Both the position numbers and the translations under genes were made by a program. Below are positions 23,736 through 35,500 of a stretch of DNA of 64,000 nucleotides, piece by piece (within the stretch, counting starts at the first letter, position 1; each line of letters opens with the position of its first letter). The stretch covers positions 226,381,034 to 226,445,033 of the forward strand of contig NC_050097.1 of NCBI RefSeq assembly GCF_902167145.1, written 5' to 3'. The notes under the pieces are model-generated. The model was not told the origin of the DNA. It worked only from the letters and a program-made list of their open reading frames with translations, and did not search any database. The stretch is from Zea mays (Eukaryota > Streptophyta > Magnoliopsida > Poales > Poaceae).

Positions 23736-25073
23736 CTAGAAATTTGCTGTGGCAGCATCACCATCAATGGCAGCATCATCTCCGGCATCATCACTTGTAA
23801 TACCATCATCCTCCACATCCGACGCACTAATGTACCCATCGTCCGTAGCAATGTACGTCCGTTGGCTAGGACAATCCTTCTTCACGTGACCAAGCCCATG
23901 GCAGCGGTGGCACTGAATGCTCGAAGTGCGTCCACTGGAAGGCGTCGCTGAATCTGGTTTCTTGGCAGGTACCTGAAAAGTAGATGTACCTGCGGTGGGA
24001 GCGGAAGACGAAGGTCGCGTGGGCGCTGGAGGAGTCGGAGGTGTGCGAGGTGTCGTCTTTGGCAAGGGGGTGGCGCCAAAGGTACTTCGGGATCGATGCT
24101 GTGACTGATATCGTCCCAGCACTTCCTTCTCTGCAAGCATAGCAAACTGGAACAACTTGTCGATGGTGTCAAAATCTTTATAATCAAGAATATCCTATAT
24201 TTCACGCCTCAAACCCGAATAAAAACGACAAATAGCATCCTCGATCCCCTCGAATATTTTACAACACTGCAACCCCTTATGAAGCTCACCATAATAATCC
24301 TGAACAGACTTATCCCCTTGATCTAAACACATCAGTTTCTTACGCAATTCTCTATGATAAGATGGGGGAACAAATCTATCACGCATAGCATCCTTTAGGT
24401 CATCCCAAGTAGTTGGTTCTCTACCATCACCCACTAAACCAGTCCACCAAATGATAGCAAAATCTTTGAACTCACTAGTGGCTTGTCTAACCTGATGGTG
24501 TTCAGGCACAAGATGGGAGGCAATTTCTTGCTCTACTGTCATTTCCCAATCAAGATATGCCTCAGCATCATAATGACCCGAAAAAGAAGGTATGGTGAAC
24601 TTAATCTTAGCAAAAGGGTCATCGGGAATACGATTGTTATTACCTCGCTGGTTGTCACCCATACCTGCCCTATTCCAACGAAGACGGTGTCATAGGCGGG
24701 CGTCTCTTGTAGCTGCCTCATCAAAATTGCCACGTGCATCGAAAATGGCATCATCTTGAGCCTGTGGTGGAGGCTGCTGATGTCGTGGTGGATCCTGCTG
24801 GGGTTGTGGTGGTGGAGGAGGAGGCTACTGATGATGTAGTGGACGTGTCTCGAACTTGGCAACCCAATCGACAAGCTCGGTTATCCGTCTCTCCACCCTA
24901 TCTAGCACTTTGCCAAGATCCATTGCAATAATCGCATCATGGACAGACTTGTGGACCGTTTCCTTTATATTTTCCTCCACACGCTTGCAAATAACATCGA
25001 AGTCTTCACGGCTGACACAATCAGAAAATTGTGTGGGAATGACTACCTCAATCTCGTCATCGGATCCTGCCAT
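23736..25073 (-). pseudogene. G1 gag (three in-frame stops)
   Basis: The gag starts at an ATG at 25073 (protein begins MAGSDDEIEVV). It has an N-terminal coiled-coil-like region, a proline/glutamine-rich linker and a retrotransposon gag domain (AEAYLDWEMTVEQEIASHL, IIWWTGLVGDG). A serine/proline-rich stretch precedes a canonical CX2CX4HX4C zinc knuckle (CHRCHGLGHVKKDC, about 23890). In-frame stop codons sit at 24825-24827 and 24195-24197, and the frame ends at TAG 23736-23738, but the same frame continues on both sides of each. The pattern is nonsense decay without frameshift. Gag would form the virus-like particle and bind RNA. Confidence 0.88.
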
Positions 25074-26234
25074 TGGAAACACCAAAACAGGAACAAACAG
25101 TAAAGGTTATCCTTAATAAGCAACTACGCGCTCTCTGGGTGAATAGGAACACACACTACCGTGTCTTACCAAGTTCTTACTAGTATCTAATGAAAACACA
25201 ATGCAAAGGACGGTACAACCGGAGGCTGGTTCGTGATACTTACCAAGAGGTAGTGAAACCGCGATTGCAAGGTCAAATATGTATTGATCAGAAGATATAG
25301 AATGTGGAACTGTAGGACAGACACAATATGTATGTGAATATGGAACAAAATCGAGTGCAGATGAGCGAAGTTCAATAAATATCCAAAGCACAAGTCATAA
25401 TTGCTGGCTAAGAGATGTATCCGAGGCATAGCACAACAAGTTGGAACAAAGAACAATGGAACTAGCAGAATGGCAGTACCGTAAATATTGTACTAGCAAG
25501 ACCAAAAAGGCACTAGTAGGAATCACAGGTGATTTTGTTTTTCTTTTTTGTATGATTTTTTGATATTTTTCAGCACAAGAAGCAACAAAATAGGAGCTAC
25601 ACCAAGTTTCACCTAAAACAGAGATCAGATGTGGTCTACAGAAAATCAGCAAGTTCTCTAAAAAGCGTGCAAGAGCTTTGACAATTTTTTTTCTTTATTT
25701 TCCTGAATTTTTTTGATAATTTTATCGAAACCAAATAGGCCAAAGGCAAGTTTGGTTGGCCTCAGAATGGCGTCACCAAGCTCCTATAAAAATTTCAGAT
25801 TTTTTGGACAACCGAGCGAAAAGTTATGCCCGGTTTAAATAAGGTACCTCAAGTTATGTTTTTGGGAGGCACAACTAGAAAGCGGTGGTTAGGGCAAAAC
25901 TTCCCTATCTGCAATCTATCTAGGGCTAGCGTGGCGGCGGCGAGCGAGGGCAAGTCGATTAATGGGGTGGATCGACTTGTGATCTGGGTAATGGTGGATG
26001 GGATAGCGGCGAAGGTGCAGTTGAACTACGACGAAGATACACCCTAAACCAGCAACACGACTCGACCACGGACATGAACTGAACAAAGCCAAACTGAAAA
26101 CGAAATTGCAAAGGCTAAACAAGGGTTCTAGGATAGCGGAATTTTTTTATGCAACTTTTTGGAGTTATAGGATGAAAAACATAAACTAAACTAGGGTAAA
26201 CCTGACGGTAATACCTGAGTCTTTGAATACCACT

Positions 26235-27086
26235 TGACTGGAACGAGGTGCCCGATCTTTCGTCAGGTGTAGGTAACTATCGATTTGGTGGAGATGTCAT
26301 ATAGACGATCCGGCTTCCAATCAACAAGGCTAGAACCCTGCAATCACAGCACCACTTCTCCTCTGGTTATCAACCGTGCGCTGCTCGATTGACCTCGCCA
26401 CGAGGGCTAGTACTTGCCTGCGAATCAAAGACACAAGCAAGAACGAGAAAGAACACAATCTGAAAAATTGCGGATGGATGATTAAGCTCTTGAGTTGGGG
26501 TCTCACAAACCGATCTACGACGAACTGTTTTTGACAGATCTAACTTAAGCAAAACCCGCCTCTAACAAGAAGGGGGCGGCTACTATATAGACTCTAGGGT
26601 TATGCAAAAACCTGGAAGCGCCCCTAATGGGCTCAACGAAGATACACGGCCCAATAGGCCAAAAGACGGCGTCGCAGCGCCGGAACTTGTTTAGACAATT
26701 TCCATGGATTCTGGATAAATTTGGACCTGAAACCGGTGCCATTGGAAGCTCCTCAAAATTATCTTTCCATCCATATAAAGAACGTCCAAATCCGACTCCG
26801 TATGCGACTTGGGTGCCCATTTTTTTACGGGCTGTTCCTGTAATCCGAAACTGAAATGAACTCGAATCGGTTTGGGCCTCCATCTTGATCCAGACGTCCT
26901 AGCTGGTCCTCTCTTTCATTACTAAGTACAATTAAATTATTAGGTAGCATACTACTCTCAAATGCAAAAGAATAATTACTTAAGAACAAGATCACCTGTA
27001 AATTCAATTGTCGAGCGCGTGCGTGAGTAATTGAGGAGTCAACTTGAGGAGTGTTGTATATATCCATGGGAGTGATGTCCTCATCA
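26235..27086 (-). repeat. G1 5' LTR (right copy)
   Basis: This 852-bp copy is paired with 845-1694. It carries the duplicated C-terminal pol coding segment as an 80-codon open frame (27067-26825, minus) with no function at this end. It is followed by the right target-site duplication CTTAC. Confidence 0.93.
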
Positions 27087-28479
27087 CTTACTTAAATGAG
27101 ATATTTATTTGAACAAGATTATTTTTTCAAATCATTAGTATATAAATATATTTATAATATCTATCCATGTAACATAAATGGAACATGACATGTCCTAGTG
27201 GTAGAAGCAAGCACTTTATAGATATTCTGTGCGGGACCGCGTTTCTCGAGGATAAACTTTCACTTAAATATAGTAGAAATTATTAGTGAAGCTGCCGCAA
27301 ACTAGATCGGGTGCAAGCCATAGGTGTGGTGGCATGCGAGTTGCTGTACCACACGGATCGACGAGATTTGGTCATTTGGAACGCCTGGGGAGGGTGGAAA
27401 ACGAAATAAAGGCGCCGAAACAGACCGCGGAAAGAATCGGGATAAACATGGACAAGTCAAAAGGGCGAGGTTGGCAGAGTGGAAGATAATAAAGCTTTGA
27501 TAGGCTGCAAACTGGACAGGGATATGAACGCAGCAGAAAACCAGAAAGCAGACCGACTGTGATCGGTGCAGATATGCTTGGAAACTGCACAAGCATCTGA
27601 TCCGATGCAGTCCTCTCTCTTGCCGATATGTATGCTATGTTCCATTGACAAGAGCTGCAGCACTGCCAAAGTCAAACCCCAATCGATAGATTGTGGTTTA
27701 CATGCACCATCCATAAGCTTCCTCAGAAAGTACGCAAAGATATGCTGCTGGGCGATGGGAAGATGACGAAGCAATACATCTCAAAATCTACAGAGGATAG
27801 GGGATACAATTCGGAAATTGTAACTGGGCAAACTCACAAACCGCAAGGCGACAGGTGCGAGCAAAATGGACTTGAAGTCAATTAACAGTTAAACATGGTT
27901 AATCAAGATGTAGAGTTTCATATGCAAAAATTATGAGTTCGCACGCAGAGGATGCCAACACAACTTTTTAACAAACTAACATCAGTACAGGGTGGTACAT
28001 AATGCACAGCTTTGATCTAAACTAGTTTCTGAATCTAGTACAGGCGCATGGGGAGATGCTTCAAGAAATACAGGTTACTACCGTTAGTTGCTAGTTACTA
28101 ACAATAGATCTAGAACGTCTTTGACATACAACAGCACATCAAGACCCTACAGCTGGTCCTACACTAAAAGCAACAACCGAACGCATAACCATCGGGCATT
28201 CGGTCCCATGCAGGTGTTTTACAGCGAGTCAAATTCTTGGTTCTTCAGGCATGAGAGATGGATATGTCCAGCACCAGCAGGATCATGCCCGCCACTGCTG
28301 CAGTTTGGACACTTGTACAACGTGTTTGGTTAGCAGCGCGACATGGTCCAGAGTGATCCGAACCTGTATTCGAGCCTACAAAATCGTTTGGATAGCGTCA
28401 CGGAGCTCACCCATCCGTCATCCACTCATTCCAAAATACAACGGAACCCTATGAGCGACCCATTCCTCCAAATCAACCG
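27087..28479. other. Right flank of the nest, no gene recognised
   Basis: This begins with the G1 duplication CTTAC and continues AT-rich to about 27270. From 27280 to 27880 the composition becomes balanced and a minus-strand open frame of 105 codons (27774-27457) contains a protein-like stretch (QQHIFAYFLRKLMDGACKPQ). I do not recognise it; a decayed exon is possible. Near 28322 the string GTGTTTGGTTAGCAG resembles the outer end of a PIF/Harbinger or hAT element and may mark the start of the transposon that follows. Confidence 0.35.
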
Positions 28480-29741
28480 GACGAGCTCACTCCCGTTCGC
28501 ATCTCGCACAGGGGCGGCGGCGGGGCAGCTCTGAGGAGATCTCACCTCGGCGGCGGCAACGCGGCTCCCAGGGGCATCTCGCCTCAGCGACAGCGACCCT
28601 CCACCCCAGGCTCGAGGCGCTCACCCAACCGCCGCTCCTCACACTACCAGATCTAGTCGTCGCTCGCCTCAGGTGAGGTCCTCTGATCTCGGCGCTCGCG
28701 TCATCTGGGTTCTGGCTGTGAGTCGCTCGCCTCGCCCTTTCCAGCTCCTCGCACTTTTCATCCCTATTATTGAGTCAGTGAGTGAAAACCGCATCTGCCT
28801 GATTGATCTGCCTCGCCCTTTATTAGTTTGTCTCTCTGTTTTCATCCCTGTTATGGTCGTTTCCAGCAAATCGCCTCGCCCTTTCCAGCTGTGAAAACGG
28901 ATTTGTATTTGCTGTCAATAGTCAGTCATGGCATTTACAAACGTATTCTTTCAATAGTCTTCATTCATCTGAGTACTTGTCTCTATCTGCCCCCGGCCCC
29001 CACCCCAAGAGAAAAATAGAAACAAGAATGTCCGAATTGACATGCCATCCATCGTCCCCCCATCTGAAATCATTATCTTCCTGAACAAACTCTTGTATTT
29101 TTTTCCTTATGCAGAGTGTCGAAGCCAGAACATAAAATACTAATGTGTCATTGTGGCCCTTGTAACCACTAAGCTAGATCTGTATTTCCACATTATTTTG
29201 CTCAGCCAGATCTGTATTTGCTGTCAATTTGTATTTCCTGGAATTAATTGGTATTTGTAAAGAAGTTCTATGCAGAGGCGGTATTATTTATTCTAGCCAG
29301 ATAACTTGTTGCCTAATAACTTTACCAGATTTGATGGTATTTGTTGGTTAGGGCTTGATTCTACATGTTTAGTCTGTATTGGCAGATAACTTGACCCTAG
29401 CCTGTTTGATTCTACATATTTACTAATTCACTTGGTGGCCTGTTTGTTGAAATGATTGCAGCATATTTACTAATTCATTTGGTGGCATGTTTGTTGAACT
29501 GATTACTAATTCACTTGGTGGCATGTTTTAAGGTAATAATCAAATTTGTTATGTTTATTTTTCATCTTTTCCTGTCTTCTTTCATCCTTTTTATGCATTG
29601 TTTATGTTATATTTATTATGTATTGTGTGATAGGTAATAAGTCTCCTTGCTTATGTCTTTTTCTGTATTGTGCTATTTAATTGTGTTATCCTAAATTGCT
29701 AGCATACATGCTCTCTAAATTTTCTGACGCCCTTCATGTAG

Positions 29742-31025
29742 ATGGATGCAAATGAAATAAGAAGATCTTTAATTATTAAAGTTGTTGCTCTAGCTACTGC
29801 TACATTTTATTATATTTTGATTGTGAGGAGGAAGACGAAACGGAAACGGGTTTCATATGCACCAATGATTGATATGGAAGTGAAACGAAATGACTACCTT
29901 TACCATAAAGATGACACGAGTTGTTTGCGCATGCTAAGATTCAAGAGAGCACCATTATTTTTGTTGTGTGATACACTGAAACAAAGAGGCCTTCTTTCTG
30001 ATAGTATCCATTATTGAGTTGAGGAACAAGTAGCGATGTTCCTTCACACAATTGGCCACAATGAGAGGAATGCTGTTGTAGGGAAAAATTTCAAGAGATC
30101 AGGGGAAACTGTTAGTCGCTACTTTAAGTTAGTACTCCGTGCTATCGGTGAACTTCGTGATGACCTTATTAGGCCTCCATCTCTTGAAACTTCAGCCAAA
30201 ATCCTAGGAAGTCCTCGATGGTATCCTTACTTTGAGGTATGGTCTAAGCACAATAAATGGTTTTTGAGTTGCACATAATTGTATTCTTACTTCTCATCAA
30301 GTTAAAATTATAATGTAGAACTGTATTGGTGCAATTGATGGTACACACATACGAGCTAGTGTCCCCAAGTCTCGTGAGGCTGCTTTTCGAGGTAGAAAGA
30401 GTTTCACAACCCATAATGTGATGGCCGCGGTAGACTTTGACCTTCGCTTCACATATGTGCTAGCTGGTTGGGAGGTTCGACACATGATGCCATCATTCTA
30501 GTCGATGCCTTACAAAGGCAGAATGGTCTTGTCGTCCCTAAAGGTAATATTCTGTAACTATTCCACTTAAAATATGCACCCACCATAAGATAGATCATTC
30601 CCTAACGATGTTATCATGCCATCATGGTATTGTAGGAAAATATTACCTGGTTGATTGTGGTTATGGTGCAAAACTGGGGTTCTTACCATCTTTTCGCGGT
30701 GTCCGATACCACTTAAAAGAGTGGGGTAGTGATAACAGGCCAAAAAATGAGAAGGAATTATTTAATTTAAGGCATTCACAACTACGGGTCACTGTTGAGC
30801 GTGCCTTTGGATCCCTAAAGAACCGTTTTAAGTTTCTTGATGATGCTCAACCTTTCTTTCCTTTTCAAAACACAAGTAGATGTTGTCCTTGCATGTTGCA
30901 TCCTCCACAATTGGATATTATCGCATGGGGCAGATTGTTTTCTCCCACCTGAGGAAGCATGGACAACAAACCAACCTTCTAGTTCAACAAGTTCTCATCA
31001 GGAGCAAGTACAAGAAAACAGATAA
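29742..31025 (+). pseudogene. PIF/Harbinger transposase (DDE), decayed
   Basis: Exon model: 29742-30236, 30319-30543 and 30636-31025, from GT/AG borders and protein continuity. A probable 5' UTR intron runs from CTCAG|GTGAGG (28673) to TGTAG (29741). The N-terminal part has the FKRAPLFLLCDTLKQRGLL and KNFKRSGETVSRYF helices. The catalytic residues are visible: D in IGAIDGTHI (exon 2), D in YYLVDCGYGAKLG and E in LRVTVERAFGSLKNRF (exon 3). Damage: TGA at 30015-30017, a one-base loss near 30473 (AGWE, then frame change) and a one-base gain near 30862, after which VDVVLACCILHNWI continues in another frame. In the family this protein cuts and joins transposon ends together with the Myb-like partner. 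Confidence 0.85.
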
Positions 31026-31216
31026 TGGGTTCAGTGGAGGCAGCAACTTGCAAATTGGATGTGGGAAACTAGAGCAGCTTCCAACGTACAAGAAAACTAG
31101 AGCATAAATTGAAAAGTGGCATCATTCTTTGGATGTGAGATATTTTGTTGTTTTGTCTATTTGCTCATTTGCTTAGATGTGATCTATATTCTCAAATGTT
31201 CTAATATTGTAGGGAG

Positions 31217-31552
31217 ATGGATGATGTCCAAGAAATTGAACAAAGGTCCCAACCACAAATTTTCTGGACACAAGAAATGTCTGCATGTGCTTTGAAAGAT
31301 TTGGCCCAGTTGGTTACTGATGGAATTCGAGTAGACAAAGGTTTCAAAAGCTTGCACTATAATCAATGTGCTAAAGTGGTGAAGGAAAAATTTCAGGTTC
31401 AAGTTTCTGGTTCTCAAGTTACTAATCATCTTAAGACATGGAGAACTCACTGGTCAAACATATGCAATTATAAGAAGATTAGCTCAGCCCATTTTGATGA
31501 GCAAACTGGAACAATATTGCTTGATGAGAAGAACTACTTGGAACGGGTGTAG
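31217..31552 (+). CDS. Myb/SANT-like DNA-binding protein of the Harbinger element
   Basis: A 111-codon open frame with the pattern of the plant Myb/SANT-like domain: W in QIFWTQEMSACALKDLAQLV, then the second helix KGFKSLHYNQCAKVVKEKF and a third helix SQVTNHLKTWRTHWSNICNYKK. In PIF/Harbinger elements the Myb-like protein binds the transposon ends and brings the transposase into the nucleus (family knowledge). The frame stops soon after the domain (LDEKNYLERV), so it is shorter than usual and may be truncated. An upstream CTTAGATGTG...TATTGTAG|GGAG could be a splice acceptor, suggesting a missing 5' exon. Confidence 0.72.
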   Translation: MDDVQEIEQRSQPQIFWTQEMSACALKDLAQLVTDGIRVDKGFKSLHYNQCAKVVKEKFQVQVSGSQVTNHLKTWRTHWSNICNYKKISSAHFDEQTGTILLDEKNYLERV

Positions 31553-31649
31553 GTGTGTATGATTTGTTAGAATGTTTTACAGTTGCTATAGCAGTAAGCT
31601 GTTTTACTGTTTTACAATTTATATTTTATTGTTACTGCAAGGGTAGTAG

Positions 31650-32501
31650 GGGAGTGGTCAGTGTAGGAAGGTCCTTGGGTTGATTTTGCTGCGATGGCGG
31701 TCAGGCGAGGGATCCCTGCATTGGAGCTTCCTAGAAACTGTAGCGGGTTTTCTGAAGCTAGTAGAACTTTGTAAAGGCCTCGTAATGTTACCCTGCCTCA
31801 CTTCCTTGGTAGAGGTGTATGGGATTCATGACCCCTTGGCAGATGGGTAACATGACTTGTGGGTAAAGATGTGCAACCTCTGCAGAGTGTAAAACTGGTA
31901 TACTAGCCGTGCTCACGGTCATGAGCAGCTCGGACCCTCACATGATTAATTTATGAAATTAAATTCAATTTGTTATTTGCATCGCATTGGGATTATTTAT
32001 TATTACTTTTATTCATTATTACTATGGTTTGGTATTTACTTACACTTAGTAATTGCTAATAAAATTTTGACCAACTTATAAAAGCGATGCTCAGCTTCAA
32101 CCTTTATTTTGTTGATTAGTCTTACACTTCACATGAACTCCCACCTTTAGAGAGTTCATGCACATTATTCCCCACAACTTGTTGAGCTATGATCTTTTGT
32201 GAGCTCACTCTTGTGATATATAACCCCCACAGGTGAAGAGTAGGTGGTCGAAGAGGAGCCACACAACGAGGAGTTCGACTTGATTTAGGTGCCGTCTCCC
32301 AGTCAGCTTTGTGGCGCCAGGGAAATAATAATTAGTTCGTTTTATATTTATCATTTATTTTGTAAGACTTCCGCTATGTAATAAGTATATTTATGATATT
32401 TATGACATTTATCTCTATGCACTCTGTTATTATATGTGTTGTTCTTCCTTGGCGCACATATGAGACGCACCCGGCATTATCCCTTAAATCCGGGTGTGAC
32501 A
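31650..32501 (-). repeat. LTR remnant, minus orientation, related to the adjacent solo LTR
   Basis: Read on the minus strand it starts TGTCACACCCGGATTTAAGG at 32501 and includes TTACACTCTGCAGAGGTTGC, ACATCTTTACCCACAAGTCA and a CCATCTGCCAAGGGGTCATG stretch. The solo LTR next to it starts TGTCACACCCGATTTT and holds CACTCTGCAAAGGTTGCACA, CTTTACCCATGAGCCATG. The two are therefore related LTR 5' parts in opposite orientation. The left limit (about 31650) is approximate; the rest of this LTR is missing. Confidence 0.68.
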
Positions 32502-32507
32502 CCAAAC

Positions 32508-35500
32508 TGTCACACCCGATTTTGAAGGTAAACCGAATGCGAACCATGTACGTGCCAGGATCAGAAATTCACGTACACAACGATTACATAAATGACTCAT
32601 CATAGCACAATGCTTCGAATTACAATAAAGAGTAAGTAATAATATTAAAGACTAGAGTCATTTACATAATATGAATCAAAGTGCACAAAATAGAAACGTA
32701 GCCAACGTAAATAAACCCACCATAGGCAGCTGACTGGGGGAGGTCGCTAGCCTAATCCTTGAACTCGTCAAAGTCCTAGAACTCCTGGAGATCTGCCTCG
32801 ATGTCTTCTTCCTTACCTGAGCATAGATTGCACCAAAGGCAACCTGGTGTTTTGTGAAAGCAAGGGTGAGTACACATCAACTTACTCAGCAAATGTCCCG
32901 TTTGGCTGAGGTGAACTAGCTTTATGTGGGGTTAAGCTCAAGCAGTTGCTTTTAGTTAGTCAGGCATTTATTATTAGTGAAAGCCAAGTTTTAGCAATAA
33001 CCAACCCATGAATCATTTCCTCATCGAGGAACATCATTATCATCATCGAACCAAAAACCATTAATAGAGCCATTAAATCTCGAACCAGCTATATCTCTAA
33101 TCAAAGAGGATCCCAAGGCTACTCTTAACCGTGAGCATGGCTGATATATCAGTTTCATAACACTCTGCAAAGGTTGCACACTTTACCCATGAGCCATGAT
33201 CCCCTTTCTGCCCGAGGATCGCGACTCCCCATTGATCACTTCCAAGGTGAACTGGCAGTGTCTCACTACGTGGCTTTTCCCTAGGGTCCTCACTATGCGA
33301 ATGTTGGAAATGATCATTGCATAAAGTCCATCTGACGTCCCAAAACCTATACCTCTGCCCTCAGGAAAAAGCTGTGGGACAATGCCCGTACCCAGATCCC
33401 TGAGTGAGAATATAGGAGCCATAACAGATGCCTCCGTTTTCCAATGACCAAAAACCAGCACCCAACATAAGACTTCCCTAATTACTTGGCCAAGGGCATC
33501 CCATACCACCCTCATGGTTGCACTGTTCTCCCAGGGTGTCGCTCCCCAAACAGGTCCTTACGAAGAGGTACTCAGGAAACAACCTGAGTCCCTATAGTAT
33601 CACAGGATCATCATCGGGATAACATCATTGTATCATAAGTAATCACATCATGTTCATTGATTAAAGTAAAGCAATAGCATGAAGCTAACCATAATAACCC
33701 AAAAGGTAATCAAGGACAAGGTAAATACAAAGCTAGTCAATCCTTAGGTTTTCAATTAAATAATGCGGGACAGTGAATTATAAGTAAGTAGTACATAATG
33801 GGTCAGAGGACACTTGCCTTCACCAAACAAATGCTCAGGGTCTTCAATCTCGTAGAACTCGAAGAACCAGATCACTTGGTTGCCAACGCTTGACCGTCGA
33901 TTCCTCGAAGCTCGAAAACAGATCGCAATCACGGCGATGCGAAGCGAAGACAAACAGGCACAAGCAAACAAACATATACATATGCATAAAAACATTACAC
34001 TATACAAGATAAAACATCATAAAAACGTGCAATATAAAATAGAGAGCGCTTCTATGGTTATTCGAGGATAAGAAACACGACGGTCAAGCTACAGTCGAGG
34101 AGTCGTAACGTTTACGCTACGCAAGTAATAATCAGGACATTTAATTCGACATGACCAAATATAAATTATAACTACTATTTAATTAAAACGAGAGGTTCTA
34201 AGCGAGACAAAATTACGACGAGCGAAACAACACGACAGCGTGCAACCGACGCACGGATACGCGTGACATAGCACGTGGACGACGCACGAAACAGTGCACG
34301 CGACCAGCATGAACGACGCGCGAATCAGCACACGACCACGAGCACATCACGCGAACAGCGCGTGCGACAGGTGAGAAAACTAAATAGGTGACACGTTTAT
34401 ACTAAACAACTATTAAATATATAGAAAGTAGTTAAGTTAATATTTGCCATGTTAATATTTATTATAAAAGCTCAACTGGAACACTACACATTTAATCTAG
34501 TTAGAATATTAATCTAATAAATATTAGTCGAGTGAACCTTAAGTTGATTAACTAAAATATATGACCTAACAAATTAATATTATTAACATGAGTGATTATA
34601 ATCGAAAATAATTTGTTATCACGAGCAAACGCTGCGCGACCCACGCGATCGACACGCGAGATACGCGCGAGCAACGCGCGGCGAGACGCACGACACACGC
34701 GAAAGGCGCGTGACAACACGTATGAACGGCACGCAACAACGCGTGCGAACAGCACGCGTGACACTCATGAACGACACGCGATGACGCACGCGAAACAGCA
34801 CGCGACAACGTGCGAATGTACAACGGCGACGCGCAAACACCGCTCGATTGACACGCGAACTAGCATGTGCGACATGCACAAACGACATGCGAACGACGTC
34901 ACGCCCGAAACGGCACACGCGACAGCACGCGAATCAGATGGCAATGAAGCACGCGGACAGTGTACGCGCCACGCGAGAATCACTAACGTATATCGTGCTC
35001 ATATTAGATATGTATCAAACTACAAACATTTAAGTTAGTATAAATCCTGTCAACATTTATATTTGTAAAAGCAATAGTTAGAAACTATAACTAGGTTTAC
35101 CTAGCAAGCTAAATTAATTAGCATTGATTAAACAAATGCTTACTTAATTACTTAAAACATATGACATGGTGAATAATATTTTTAGCGCGTAGACAAAGTT
35201 ATAAGGAAGCTAACGCAACGCAAATGGGTTGAAACGAATTTAATAACACGCGCGACCACACGAAACAGCGTAAACGATAAGCGCGAACGACACACGGATC
35301 AGCACGTAACCACGTGCAAAATGCGCGCGCGATACGCGAGAAAAACTAAATAAACGTCGCATTTATATTCAATGAACATTAGGGCAAAACGTTTGAGTTA
35401 CTATTAATTACGTTGACATTAATTTATTAAACGTAAGTTAATTACTATAAATTATTTTTATCAAAAGGTCTAATTACTCAACATTAGTTAAACAAAAGTA

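Larger units (their letters stand above)
845..27086 (-). mobile_element. G1: Ty3/gypsy LTR retrotransposon, split by a CACTA element
   Basis: This complete element on the minus strand has 5' LTR 26235-27086, decayed gag-protease 25073-23270, a CACTA insertion at 4532-23269, the rest of pol 4528-1433, and 3' LTR 845-1694. The flanking duplication CTTAC is present at 840-844 and 27087-27091. The polypurine tract AGAGGGGGAGGA lies just outside the 3' LTR (about 1695-1706, minus). After the 5' LTR a TGGTATTCAAAGACTC sequence (about 26232-26217, minus) is a candidate primer site. Domain order PR-RT-RNaseH-IN identifies Ty3/gypsy. A pol frame that continues into the 3' LTR is reminiscent of the CRM chromovirus clade, but I did not see a diagnostic chromodomain, so the lineage is open. 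This is the oldest layer of the nest. Confidence 0.93.
28480..31552 (+). mobile_element. PIF/Harbinger-type DNA transposon remnant (transposase plus Myb-like ORF)
   Basis: Two genes sit in tandem on the plus strand: a DDE transposase relative (29742-31025) and a Myb/SANT-like ORF (31217-31552), the standard two-gene content of plant PIF/Harbinger elements. A GC-rich leader (28480-28680) and a probable 5' UTR intron precede them. I could not fix terminal inverted repeats or a TWA duplication, so the limits given are those of the visible content only. The right side is cut by an LTR remnant from about 31650. Confidence 0.72.

Noticed and set aside
34592..35038. 148-codon frame rich in R, T and A
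   Set aside because: It arises from the ACGCG-type simple repeat inside the solo LTR and has counterparts in several other frames.
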